A DNA stretch of 64,000 nucleotides, from contig NZ_KB895380.1 in assembly GCF_000374825.1 (NCBI RefSeq), forward strand, positions 186,001 through 250,000. Reading direction: 5' to 3'. The position numbers and the translations under genes were made by a program. Each line of letters begins with the position of its first letter. The first letter of the stretch is position 1. The DNA comes from Paenibacillus sanguinis 2301083 = DSM 16941. Lineage in GTDB: Bacteria > Bacillota > Bacilli > Paenibacillales > Paenibacillaceae. Below are positions 9,863 through 18,473 of this stretch, piece after piece. The notes beneath the pieces are model-generated. The model was not told the origin of the DNA, searched no databases, and worked only from the letters and a program-made list of their open reading frames with translations.

Positions 9863-9909
9863 TCCTCTTGCTATATCGTTATGACTGAACTTGAAGCTCT
9901 GCTCTTGGC

Positions 9910-11439
9910 TTACTGGTTGCGAATCATATAATCGAACGCGCCCAAGGCTGCCGTTGCTCCAGATCCCATGGAAATAATGATCTGCTTGTATGGCGAGTTG
10001 GTGCAGTCGCCTGCAGCAAATACGCCAGGGATCGTGGTTGCCCCGTGGTTGTCTACGATGATTTCACCCATCTTCGTACGTTCAAGCACACCATCCAGCC
10101 AATCCGTATTGGGCACAAGACCAATCTGTACAAATACCCCTTCAAGCTCGATATGCTTCTCCTGGCCACTCTCGCGCTCCAGATAGGTCAATCCATCCAC
10201 CTTGCTGGTGCCGGTGATTTCCTTAACCTGAGCATTCTTGATAACCGTGGTATTGGACAGGCTATTCAGACGGTCCTGCAGGACAGAATCTGCCTTCAGC
10301 TCTGGCATAAATTCCAGGACGGTCACATGCGAAGCCACACCTGCCAAATCGATAGCAGCCTCGATACCGGAGTTCCCTCCGCCCACGACCGCTACATGCT
10401 TGCCAGCGAATAAAGGTCCATCACAATGCGGGCAATAGGCCACACCCTTGTTCTTGAACTCCGCTTCGCCAGGAACGCCAATGTTGCGCCACCGGGCTCC
10501 CGTTGAGATAATGACTGTCTTGCTCTTTAGCACCGCGCCATTCTCCAGCTCAAGCTCAACGAGTTCCTTCTTCTCCAGACGTTTGGCAAGTTGGCCCTTC
10601 ATGATGTCGATGTTGTATTCCTTGGCATGCTCTTCCAGGCTCGCCGCCAGCTTGGGTCCTTCTGTATATTTCACGCTAATGAAGTTTTCAATGCCCAGCG
10701 TATCATTCACTTGACCGCCAAAGCGTTCAGCAACGATCCCTGTACGGATGCCTTTGCGCGCTGCGTAGATCGCCGCACTCGCTCCAGCCGGACCGCCGCC
10801 GACCACCAGCACATCATACGGCTCTTTATTCTCAAATGCGGAAGCATCGGAGGTTCCCAGCTTGCCCAGGATATCCTCGATGGTCATCCGTCCATTGCCG
10901 AACAGTTCCCCATTCAGATAAACCGTAGGCACGGCCAGAATTTCTTTGCTCTCGACTTCTTCCTTGAAAGCTGCACCATCAATCATCGTATGGGAAATGC
11001 CAGGGTTCAGCACACTCATCAGGTTCAGAGCCTGAACGACATCCGGGCAGTTATGACACGTTAGACTTACATAGGTCTCAAAGCGGTATTCGCCTTGAAT
11101 GCCCTTGATCTGATCGATGACATCCTGCTCCACTTTGGGTGGTCTTCCACTAACCTGAAGCAAGGCCAGAACCAACGAAGTAAATTCGTGTCCCAATGGA
11201 ACGCCGGCAAAGGTAATCCCCGTATCCTCGCCTTTACGGTTTACGCTAAAGCTTGGAGTTCTGGGCAAGGAGGCGGTCTCAACCGTGATCTTCCCCGACA
11301 TATCGGCCAGTTCATGAACCAGGTCTAACATATCCTGGGATACCGAATCGCTTCCTGCACTGACCTTCAACAGAATGTCGCCTTCCAGAAGCTGAAGGTA
11401 TTGCTCCAGTTGTTGTTTGATATCCGCGTCCAGTTTCAT
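9910..11439 (-). CDS. ahpF: alkyl hydroperoxide reductase subunit F (NADH:peroxiredoxin reductase)
   Basis: 509 residues, the normal AhpF length. The N-terminal thioredoxin-like domains carry the redox pair CHNC (about residue 130). The thioredoxin-reductase-like core has FAD motif VVGGGPAGASAAIYAA, active-site CPHC and NAD motif VVGGGNSGIEAA, then the C-terminal FAD motif FAAGDCT. It transfers electrons from NADH via FAD and both disulfides to AhpC, in the cytoplasm. AAGGAG lies 8 bases before the ATG; the gene begins 12 bases after ahpC, in one operon. Confidence 0.97.
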   Translation of the reverse strand: MKLDADIKQQLEQYLQLLEGDILLKVSAGSDSVSQDMLDLVHELADMSGKITVETASLPRTPSFSVNRKGEDTGITFAGVPLGHEFTSLVLALLQVSGRPPKVEQDVIDQIKGIQGEYRFETYVSLTCHNCPDVVQALNLMSVLNPGISHTMIDGAAFKEEVESKEILAVPTVYLNGELFGNGRMTIEDILGKLGTSDASAFENKEPYDVLVVGGGPAGASAAIYAARKGIRTGIVAERFGGQVNDTLGIENFISVKYTEGPKLAASLEEHAKEYNIDIMKGQLAKRLEKKELVELELENGAVLKSKTVIISTGARWRNIGVPGEAEFKNKGVAYCPHCDGPLFAGKHVAVVGGGNSGIEAAIDLAGVASHVTVLEFMPELKADSVLQDRLNSLSNTTVIKNAQVKEITGTSKVDGLTYLERESGQEKHIELEGVFVQIGLVPNTDWLDGVLERTKMGEIIVDNHGATTIPGVFAAGDCTNSPYKQIIISMGSGATAALGAFDYMIRNQ

Positions 11440-11451
11440 AGTAAACTCTCC

Positions 11452-12015
11452 TTAAATTTTGCCAACTAGGTCAAGGCTTGGCTTCAGCGTTTCGCCGCCC
11501 TCTTTCCATTTTGCCGGGCATACTTCCCCTGGATGATTATGAACATATTGAGCAGCCTTGATCTTGTCGACCAATGTACTGGCATCGCGGCCGATGCCGC
11601 CAGCCGTAATTTCGATCGCTTGAATCACACCGTTCGGGTCAATGATGAATGTACCGCGGTCAGCCATGCCGTCTTCTTCAATCAGTACGTCGAAGTTGCG
11701 GGAGATGACGTGGGATGGGTCACCAATCATAATGTAAGTTACTTTGCCAATAGCTTCAGAGCTATCATGCCATGCTTTATGAACATAGTGAGAATCAGTG
11801 GATACCGAATATACTTCAACACCAAGTTCTTGCAGCGTTGCGTATTGATCCTGGAGATCCTCCAGTTCAGTAGGGCATACAAAGGTGAAGTCGGCAGGGT
11901 AGAAGCACACGACGCTCCATTTCCCCTTAAAGTTCTCCTCGGATACCTCGATGAACTTCCCATTGTGATAGGCAGATGCGTTAAACGGCAATACTTCTTT
12001 TCCAATCAAAGACAT
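11452..12015 (-). CDS. ahpC: alkyl hydroperoxide reductase subunit C (peroxiredoxin)
   Basis: 187 residues, typical 2-Cys peroxiredoxin. The peroxidatic cysteine is in [12 protein letters not shown] (about residue 47) and the resolving cysteine in GEVCPAKW (about 166). It reduces H2O2, organic peroxides and peroxynitrite, and is recycled by AhpF encoded just downstream. AAGGAG lies 10 bases before the ATG. A PerR-type operator and a TATAAT -10 lie about 40-55 bp upstream, so peroxide induction through PerR is expected. Confidence 0.98.
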   Translation of the reverse strand: MSLIGKEVLPFNASAYHNGKFIEVSEENFKGKWSVVCFYPADFTFVCPTELEDLQDQYATLQELGVEVYSVSTDSHYVHKAWHDSSEAIGKVTYIMIGDPSHVISRNFDVLIEEDGMADRGTFIIDPNGVIQAIEITAGGIGRDASTLVDKIKAAQYVHNHPGEVCPAKWKEGGETLKPSLDLVGKI

Positions 12016-12052
12016 AAAATAAACTCTCCTTTCGGAACATTTGGTTTTTTGT

Positions 12053-12067
12053 TTATAATCATTATAT
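12053..12067 (-). promoter_or_regulatory. PerR box of ahpC
   Basis: TTATAATCATTATAT matches the Bacillus PerR consensus TTATAATNATTATAA at 13 of its 14 specified bases. It directly overlaps a TATAAT -10 element (12066-12071, minus strand) of the ahpCF promoter, so bound PerR would block transcription until peroxide oxidises it. Confidence 0.85.
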
Positions 12068-12075
12068 TATACCAA

Positions 12076-12090
12076 TGATTATCGTTATCA
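12076..12090 (-). promoter_or_regulatory. second Fur/PerR-like dyad upstream of ahpC
   Basis: TGATTATCGTTATCA is close to the 7-1-7 Fur/PerR dyad (TGATAATNATTATCA; the minus strand matches 12 of 14 specified bases). It lies 9 bp beyond the PerR box, across the spacer and -35 region. It could be a second PerR site or give iron control. Confidence 0.5.
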
Positions 12091-12119
12091 ACATATTTCA
12101 TCAACTCTTCATCTAAGTA

Positions 12120-12838
12120 TTTACAGAAAAGCCTGCTTTCGTACATACAATTTTCATATTTTTACTTAAAGTTTGGGTTCAAAAGGTTGGGGTTGCAGGG
12201 CCAAAGCTTATGCTTTCGATGTGCGTTTTTAAACGCTTAAGCTCTGATGAAGCTAGGGAATGAGTAGCGGAGCTACACGTTTACGGAGAAACGGCTGTGG
12301 AAGCAGAGGGACGTGAGCAACTCCAAACCTCTATCGCCCTTTAGCATGAAATCTTCAGATTGTTGAGAAAGTTGGTTTTCCGTACATCTCGGATAGAAAA
12401 GCCCTTTAGCTTATAAGGGTTCTTCTCCGTATAAATGGTACGTTACGCCCTTTCTCAACAGTCTGAAATCTTCCTGCTAATTCGCCTGTATTTCATCAAT
12501 TATTATATATAGCTGGAAATCCTGATGTTAATTTTATGCTTTCTCCCAAAAATTGACCATTTCACAAAAATTAACATGAGGAAATCCCTATAAACCTCCG
12601 GTTTTGGCGGATATGGGCGATTTAGTGGGAGTTTTTCCTGATAATAGGAGAGGAAAGTCCCCGAATAAAACCCGGTAACTAGTGGTAAGAGCTTGGGAAC
12701 TCGATAAGAGCCTGGCCACCGGCGGTTTTTAGCTAGTTTTGGCATACTTGCAATTCAATGCGCCTCGCAGGTCTTGCTTGCTAATGGTTAACCGCTAATT
12801 TTTAGCTTATTTTTAGATTGAGCCGGTTATTCTTCAAT
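12120..12838. other. geneless intergenic stretch with inverted repeats
   Basis: No convincing gene. An open frame on the minus strand at 12503-12745 has no good ribosome site and no recognised domain. Two inverted repeats are present: 12354-12371 with 12450-12467, and ATGTTAATTTT (12525-12535) with AAAATTAACAT (12567-12577). The stretch looks like decayed or dispersed intergenic repeat DNA. Confidence 0.5.
12354..12467. repeat. inverted-repeat element with 18-bp arms
   Basis: The left arm TTCAGATTGTTGAGAAAG (12354-12371) and right arm CTTTCTCAACAGTCTGAA (12450-12467) are reverse complements at 17 of 18 positions and enclose 78 bp with no coding capacity. The size and layout fit a small MITE-like or palindromic intergenic element. 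No target-site duplication was obvious. Confidence 0.55.
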
Positions 12839-13678
12839 CTATTTAGAAATGTCCAAAAATCCTTCGCCAAAGACGTCGCGCACATCATGGATGGTAAGGA
12901 ACGCTGCGGTGTCAATTGACCTAACAATCCTTTTCAATGTAGACACCTCTTGCTTGCTAATCACAATATAGAGGACTTCCTTCTGCTTCTTCGTGTAATA
13001 ACCATGACCTGACAGAACCGTTACACCGCGATCCATCTGTGTAATGACCATCTCAGCGATACGGTCCTGCTTCTCGGAAATAATCATGACTGCCTTCTTG
13101 GGATTCAGCCCCTCAATCATAAAATCCATGACCTTGGTGCCGACGTACAAGCAAACAATCGTCAGCATCAGCTTCTCTGCCCCAATAATGAAGTAAGACG
13201 AGAAAGCAACAATCAGATCGAAGAACAACAGCCCATAGCTAATATTCCAGTCAAGGTATTTATTCGTAATTCTCGCGAGGATGACGGTTCCCGCCGTTGT
13301 TCCCCCGACACGTACGATCAAGCCGATGCCGACCCCGATTATTACGCCAGCAAATACGGCGTTAATCGTGGGCTCCTGCGAGTTGATTGTCCATCCTTCT
13401 GTTACATGCAGAAATAATGAGTTGAAGGCAACGGCAATAATGGTATACAGCGTGGTTTGCCGATCCAGAAATTTATATCCAACGATAAGCAGCAGTCCAT
13501 TAAGCACGATGTTGACAATGGATGGTGACCACTGGAATAAGTAATACAGAATAATCGTGACCCCGGTCACGCCACCCTCTCCGAATTCATTCGGGATGAT
13601 GAATAGATTGACAGCCAGCGCGAACAGGAAGGCCCCCAATATAATCGTTGCGATATCCGCTAATCTCTTTTTCACCAT
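12839..13678 (-). CDS. YitT family membrane protein (DUF161/DUF2179)
   Basis: About 280 residues, the family's normal size. The N-terminal two thirds hold five or six hydrophobic helices (IILGAFLFALAVNLFIIP, GGVTGVTIILYYLF, VNIVLNGLLLIVGY), with the family's GGVTG and GGTTAGTVI glycine-rich motifs. The C-terminal soluble DUF2179 part has the conserved RGVTVLSGHGYYTKKQKEVLYIVI. The ATG at 13678 is chosen because GAGAGG lies 9 bases upstream; reading further upstream adds an implausible polar leader. Transport roles have been suggested for relatives, but the substrate is unknown. It stands alone. Confidence 0.93.
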   Translation of the reverse strand: MVKKRLADIATIILGAFLFALAVNLFIIPNEFGEGGVTGVTIILYYLFQWSPSIVNIVLNGLLLIVGYKFLDRQTTLYTIIAVAFNSLFLHVTEGWTINSQEPTINAVFAGVIIGVGIGLIVRVGGTTAGTVILARITNKYLDWNISYGLLFFDLIVAFSSYFIIGAEKLMLTIVCLYVGTKVMDFMIEGLNPKKAVMIISEKQDRIAEMVITQMDRGVTVLSGHGYYTKKQKEVLYIVISKQEVSTLKRIVRSIDTAAFLTIHDVRDVFGEGFLDISK

Positions 13679-13893
13679 GATCATGATCCTCTCTAAGCAA
13701 GTCTCCCCGCCAGGATTGGCAAGCACCTGAACTCTTTGCAAGCCATTACGGCCCTGAGCCAAGCCACTCCTCACGGAAGTTACGAGTACCCCGCAACCAG
13801 ATCATAGTATCCACTTCATTATATAAAGTCAATATGACTTTGACACTTTACTTCGCTATCCCATTCATACGGAAAAGGACTTCTCGGCTCTGG

Positions 13894-14085
13894 TTAATCC
13901 TCGAGTCCATCCCACTCGGTATCCAGCACCAGCACATCGTCTTCATTGCGGATATAGGCCGTACCCGGCGGCGATTTAAGGAATGGAATGATATCCTGGT
14001 CATAATTGCAAATCGTGTTCACCAAATATACTCCGTGCTGACCTGCTACCCAGGACCTTTGATCGTTGTATTTGAGCAGCGAATT
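13894..14085 (-). pseudogene. truncated DUF2185/Imm33-like remnant
   Basis: The minus strand reads 63 codons to a TAA at 13894-13896 but begins right after an in-frame TAG (14086-14088) with no plausible start codon or ribosome site. The text (WVAGQHGVYLVNTIC, NYDQDIIPFLKSPPGTAY, then an acidic end with LDTEWDG) resembles the C-terminal half of DUF2185/immunity-protein-33-like proteins. The N-terminal half is gone, so this is a broken gene between yitT and the biosynthetic cluster. The family call is from memory of the VNTIxNYDxDIIP motif. Confidence 0.6.
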
Positions 14086-14160
14086 CTATAGGCTAGGATT
14101 AAAGCATCAATTGCCCGGGATATGCTTCCGGACACAGCCAGAGCACGGGAGAGGATCAAC

Positions 14161-15159
14161 ATGCAAGATCGTAAAATAAAAATATTAGGCACGGGGAAAT
14201 ACTTGCCCAGCCGCATTGTAACAGATGAGGAATTGGACCAAAGGTTAGGTGTACAGCCAGGTTGGGTGCATAAGATGACTGACGTTGGATTCAGGCATTA
14301 TGCCACCGACGAAGAAACGGCCTCATTTATGGGCGCCAGAGCAGCGGAGACCGCGCTAAAAAGTGCCGGGCTGCGCTTCGAGGATATTGATTGCCTGGTC
14401 TGCACCAGCGGAACCAAGGAGCAGCCGCTGCCGTCTACGGCGGTATGGATACAGCGGGCAATGGGCCAGGATATGTCCGGCGTGCCGGCGTTCGATATCG
14501 ATGCGACCTGCCTGAGCTTCCTTGCTGGACTGGACGTGATGTCCTACATGGTTCATGCCGGAAGATACCGCAATGTGCTGCTCGTGGCCACAGAAATTGC
14601 CTCTGTCGGCTTGAACTGGAAGGACAAAGAAAGTGCTGCCTTATTTGGGGACGGCGCTGCGGCGGTTGTTATCGGACCCGCCGGAGAGCAAGAAGCTGCG
14701 CGTATCCGCCAGGCCTCACTCCGAACCTACAGCAAAGGGGCGCACTATTCCGAAATTCCCGGAGGGGGAACCAAATACCACCCAAATCAACCGATTCCGG
14801 TGGAGGACCCTTTCAAATTCCACATGGATGGCCAAGGCATCTTCCGTCTGGCCTCCAAGCTGCTACCCGGGTTCGTTGATGAGCTGCTTGGCGGCTCACA
14901 TATAAATATGAAGGAATTTAAGGTCGTTATTCCCCATCAGGGAAGTGCCATGGCCATGCGACTGCTGCAAAAGAAGCTGGGCATTGCTCCCGCTCAATTT
15001 ATGAATATTACGCCAGGCCACGGCAACACCATTGCCGCTTCCATTCCGATGGGACTGCATGAGGCAATTCAGCAGCAGCGGCTGCATCGTGGTGATCCCC
15101 TGCTCCTGATCGGCACGGCTGCCGGTCTCACACTGGGAGGCATGGTTCTTGATTATTAA
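14161..15159 (+). CDS. 3-oxoacyl-ACP synthase III (FabH/OleA-like) condensing enzyme
   Basis: About 332 residues. The thiolase-fold triad is intact: Cys in DIDATCLSF (near 115), His in VIPHQGS (near 260) and Asn in GHGNTIAASIP (near 290). GAGAGG lies 6 bases before the ATG at 14161. It is too divergent and out of context to be the housekeeping FabH. It heads a seven-gene cluster with an epimerase-like reductase and an adenylating enzyme, reminiscent of OleA in head-to-head hydrocarbon/beta-lactone pathways. Expected reaction: Claisen condensation of an acyl thioester; the substrate is unknown. The next gene overlaps its end. Confidence 0.9.
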   Translation: MQDRKIKILGTGKYLPSRIVTDEELDQRLGVQPGWVHKMTDVGFRHYATDEETASFMGARAAETALKSAGLRFEDIDCLVCTSGTKEQPLPSTAVWIQRAMGQDMSGVPAFDIDATCLSFLAGLDVMSYMVHAGRYRNVLLVATEIASVGLNWKDKESAALFGDGAAAVVIGPAGEQEAARIRQASLRTYSKGAHYSEIPGGGTKYHPNQPIPVEDPFKFHMDGQGIFRLASKLLPGFVDELLGGSHINMKEFKVVIPHQGSAMAMRLLQKKLGIAPAQFMNITPGHGNTIAASIPMGLHEAIQQQRLHRGDPLLLIGTAAGLTLGGMVLDY

Positions 15160-16588
15160 TCAGGACGGTAAGTGGAACCCTGAAGATTCAGCACAACTAC
15201 AGAGCGGGCAGCGAATTCTGATCACTGGAGGGAGGGCACCGGTTGCTCTTGAACTGGCCCGGCTCTTGCATCGTGCCGGGCATACCGTGTACGTGGCGGA
15301 AAGTCTGGACTATTATCTATGCCGCAGCTCTAACGTGGTGGAGGGTTCAGCCGTCCTGCCTGCCCCAAGGCCACATACGCAAGCCTTTCTGGCCGAACTG
15401 GAGCGGCTGGTCATTCAGTGGCGCATCGATTTGCTGATACCAACCTGTGAGGAAATTTTCTATGTCGCCCAAGGGCTGAAGCAACTACGGCCCTTTTGCC
15501 GGGTGTTGTGCCCAGAGCTTGCGGTATTGCACCGCCTCCATCACAAAGCTGAATTTATACACTGGGCCGCCGAGCTTGGGTTTCAAGTTCCCGCTACGGC
15601 ACTACTTGAAGATGAAGCCGCATGGAGAGACGTGGAGGAACAGGGGATTGGGGCTAAGGCTAGAAATAGAGTGGGAAGCGTCAATACTCCCGCTTCTTCC
15701 TTGCCTGTTGACCCAGTCATGGACCTGATGGACCTGAGCCAGTCGGCTTCTCTCATGTCGCTGCCGCTAGTATTCAAGCCTGTCTACTCGCGGTTTGCCT
15801 CGCGGGTGATTTTGCCGGAGAGAAAAGGGCAGAACCAATATGACGAAAGAAGTCTCTGGACGGGTAAGCAACAAGATACGAGGTTAGGGCAGGTTCGGAG
15901 ATTAAGCAAAAAGGCAGCCCGCTACCGGGCCGAGGCTATACGTGAGCTGTCTCCTTCCAGACCATGGGTCGCTCAGGAGTTCATAGCGGGCCAAGCCTGG
16001 TGTAGCTACAGCATCGTACATGAAGGCAAGCTGATTGCCCATGCCGCCTATGCTTGTCATTACCGCACAGGGCAGTCCGGGGCCTGCGTTCATTTCCAGC
16101 AAGCGGAGCAGCCCGCTGTATTGGATTGGGTGAAGCGCTTCACGGCCAAGATCGGGTATACAGGCCAAATCAGCTTCGACTTCATCCTGGCCGAGAATGG
16201 CACGCTGTACCCGATTGAATGTAACCCCCGCGCTACCAGCGGGGTGCATCTGTTTGAGGTAGCGGATGGACTGGCAGAAGCCTTGACCCAGTCGGATATA
16301 GTGGCCCTCTCGGGCCGCGTCGTGATGCCGAGGGCTGGATCAGCGGCGATGATCCAGCTGGCCATGCTGGGCAGCGGCTTCAAGCATGTCCGTGGAGTGC
16401 GGACATGGCGTCGATGGATGGGGGCACTGCGCGGAGCACGCGATGTCATCCGCCGCCCTGAAGACCCTGGACCCTTTACGGAGCAGCTTCGTATGATGTA
16501 TGCCATATGGCAGCGGAGCAGGCGGCTGGGAATTACCGTCACCCAAGCCTTGACCGAAGATATTGAATGGAATGGTGATTCAAAATGA
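15149..16588 (+). CDS. ATP-grasp ligase-like protein
   Basis: 479 residues. The N-terminus has a Rossmann-like RILITGGRAPVALELARLLHRAGH. A central linker is followed by ATP-grasp elements: LVFKPVYSRFASRV (ATP-binding lysine), PWVAQEFIAGQ, GQISFDFILAENGTLYPIECNPRATSGVH (metal-binding E and N). It resembles carbamoyl-phosphate-synthase-type carboxylate ligases. The start is a TTG that overlaps the condensing-enzyme gene by 11 bp; GGGAGG exactly 8 bases upstream makes it convincing. Likely joins a carboxylate to an amine, hydroxyl or thiol via an acyl-phosphate. It overlaps the next gene as ATGA. Confidence 0.87.
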   Translation: MIINQDGKWNPEDSAQLQSGQRILITGGRAPVALELARLLHRAGHTVYVAESLDYYLCRSSNVVEGSAVLPAPRPHTQAFLAELERLVIQWRIDLLIPTCEEIFYVAQGLKQLRPFCRVLCPELAVLHRLHHKAEFIHWAAELGFQVPATALLEDEAAWRDVEEQGIGAKARNRVGSVNTPASSLPVDPVMDLMDLSQSASLMSLPLVFKPVYSRFASRVILPERKGQNQYDERSLWTGKQQDTRLGQVRRLSKKAARYRAEAIRELSPSRPWVAQEFIAGQAWCSYSIVHEGKLIAHAAYACHYRTGQSGACVHFQQAEQPAVLDWVKRFTAKIGYTGQISFDFILAENGTLYPIECNPRATSGVHLFEVADGLAEALTQSDIVALSGRVVMPRAGSAAMIQLAMLGSGFKHVRGVRTWRRWMGALRGARDVIRRPEDPGPFTEQLRMMYAIWQRSRRLGITVTQALTEDIEWNGDSK

Positions 16589-17577
16589 CAAAGGTACTGA
16601 TCACTGGAGCAACCGGATTTCTGGGAGGACATGCGGCCCGCAGACTAGCGCGAATGGGCTGGGAGGTATACGCCATGGGCCGTTCCCTCGATGCCGGGGA
16701 AAAACTGAAGCGGGACGGCATCCGCTTTATAGAAGCGGACTTACGGGACGCGGCTGCGGTGGAACAAGCCTGTGCTGGACAGGAGGTTGTCCTGCATTGC
16801 GGCGCTCTATCCGCGCCATGGGGACCTTACCGCAGCTTTTACGAATGTAATGTAGAAGCTACGCGTCACGTGCTGGCAGGCTGTCGCAAGCACGAAGTTT
16901 CGCGGCTCGTCCACATCTCCACGCCAAGCGTGCTGTTCGATTATCATCCGCGCCGATCCGTCCGCGAGGATGCTCCGCTGCCCCAGCGGCCCGCTAACGC
17001 CTACGCCGCTACCAAGCTGCTGGCGGAGCAAGAGGTGCTGTCCGCCTGCCAAGACGGAGTGCCGGCATTGATCCTGCGCCCGCGGGCTATTTTTGGCCCG
17101 CAGGATCGGTCGCTCTTCCCCCGGCTGCTGGAAGCCAACGCCCAAGGAGGCGTTCCGATGATTGGCGAGGGTCAGGCCAGCATTGACCTGACCTATGTTG
17201 ATAATGTCGTGGACGCCATGGTCCTCGGCTGTCAGGCCGGGCCGGAAGCGCTCGGACGAGCTTATCATATCTCGAACGGGGAAGCGTACACCTTCCGCGA
17301 GCTGATGGAGAAGCTATTTGCCATGCTGGCCATCCCTCTGCAGACACGGAAGCTTCCCTACAAAGTAGCCTATAGTCTAGCTGCGTTGCTGGAGTTAGTC
17401 TACTCCGCGCTCCCCCTGAAGGGTGAGCCTCCATTGACGCGCTATACCGTTGGTTCCATAGGCGTGACGCATACACTCGACATCTCGCTGGCTCGCCAGT
17501 ATCTTGGCTATACGCCACAGGTTTCTGTCGAAGAAGGCTTGCGCCGCTTTGCCGATTGGTGGGTGAAGTCATGCTGA
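16585..17577 (+). CDS. NAD(P)-dependent epimerase/3-beta-HSD-like reductase (OleD-like)
   Basis: 330 residues, extended SDR. The NAD motif GATGFLGGHAARRL is at the N-terminus, and the catalytic site is seen as STPSVLF then YAATKLLAEQEV (YxxxK near residue 140). RPRAIFGPQD and DLTYVDNVVDAMVLG are typical of the 3-beta-hydroxysteroid dehydrogenase/OleD branch. It would reduce a beta-keto intermediate from the upstream condensing enzyme or epimerise a related substrate. It overlaps its neighbours on both sides (ATGA with the ATP-grasp gene, 7 bp with the MBL gene). Confidence 0.88.
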   Translation: MTKVLITGATGFLGGHAARRLARMGWEVYAMGRSLDAGEKLKRDGIRFIEADLRDAAAVEQACAGQEVVLHCGALSAPWGPYRSFYECNVEATRHVLAGCRKHEVSRLVHISTPSVLFDYHPRRSVREDAPLPQRPANAYAATKLLAEQEVLSACQDGVPALILRPRAIFGPQDRSLFPRLLEANAQGGVPMIGEGQASIDLTYVDNVVDAMVLGCQAGPEALGRAYHISNGEAYTFRELMEKLFAMLAIPLQTRKLPYKVAYSLAALLELVYSALPLKGEPPLTRYTVGSIGVTHTLDISLARQYLGYTPQVSVEEGLRRFADWWVKSC

Positions 17578-18473
17578 CCTCCCTTCCCATTAAGCTGATG
17601 ATTCGCTCAGCCGGCTATTGCGTGCATCCGGAATGGCTGACGCTGAAGGGCGGAAGCTTGCGGCCTGTACCGTTCCCGGCAGGCTTTGCTTGCCTGCTGC
17701 ATCCGATGCACGGGCCAATCCTGTTCGATACGGGCTACAGTAGCCGCTTTTTTCGGGAGACGGCCACGCTGCCAAGCGCGTTGTACCGCTACATTACCCC
17801 GGTGCATTTCCGGGAGGAGGATAGCGCAGCGGCTCAGCTTGGACAAGCAGGCATCGCCCCGGAGGACGTGCGTTACATCATCCTCTCCCACTTCCATGCC
17901 GACCATATCGGGGGCGCAAAGGACTACCCGAACGCCCGCTTCATTTACCTGGACAAGGCCTATGCCGCTGTTCGCGGGCTTGGCAGGTTGGCCCGGGTGA
18001 AGGCAGGCTTTCTGCCGGGGCTCCTGCCAGAGGACTTCGCAGAGCGTTCGCTTCCGGTGAGCGAAGCATCTGGGAGCCGTGGGCTGGACGGCGCCATCAA
18101 GCCCGCAGCTCCCTGGGCTGCTTCGTTTAGCCCGGGAGCCCCGTTTGCGCCCGAAGCGGTCTATGACTTGCTGGGCGACGGAAGCGTGCTGGCCGTAGAG
18201 CTATCCGGCCATGCCGCCGGGATGATCGGTGTGTTCATCTCCACCACCGCCCACGATTATTTGCTATGCGCGGACACGGTCTGGTCGAGTCGGGCATTTC
18301 TGGAGCAGCGCCCACCCCATCCAGCCGCCGGGCTAATCATGTCCGACAGGCTGGACTATAAGCATAGCTTCGAGCGTCTGCAAGCGCTAAGGGCATGGCA
18401 TCCAGCTTTGCGCATTGTTCCCAGTCATTGCCGAAGCGTTTTGGACAACTGGGGAAAGGGAGTGCTGGAATGA
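17571..18473 (+). CDS. MBL-fold hydrolase, AHL-lactonase-like
   Basis: About 300 residues. It carries LFDTGYSSRFF, the metal motif SHFHADHIGG (near 108), a later ELSGHAAGMIGVF, a metal-bridging Asp in LLCADTVWSS and a late PSHC histidine. This is the pattern of quorum-quenching lactonases and related exo-acting hydrolases. The ATG at 17571 overlaps the upstream gene. In this cluster it may open a lactone or hydrolyse a thioester. The stop overlaps the next start as ATGA. Confidence 0.87.
   Translation: MLTSLPIKLMIRSAGYCVHPEWLTLKGGSLRPVPFPAGFACLLHPMHGPILFDTGYSSRFFRETATLPSALYRYITPVHFREEDSAAAQLGQAGIAPEDVRYIILSHFHADHIGGAKDYPNARFIYLDKAYAAVRGLGRLARVKAGFLPGLLPEDFAERSLPVSEASGSRGLDGAIKPAAPWAASFSPGAPFAPEAVYDLLGDGSVLAVELSGHAAGMIGVFISTTAHDYLLCADTVWSSRAFLEQRPPHPAAGLIMSDRLDYKHSFERLQALRAWHPALRIVPSHCRSVLDNWGKGVLE

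Noticed and set aside
12503..12745. 80-codon minus-strand frame
   Set aside because: No ribosome site, no recognised domain, overlaps an inverted repeat; more likely part of an intergenic repeat.
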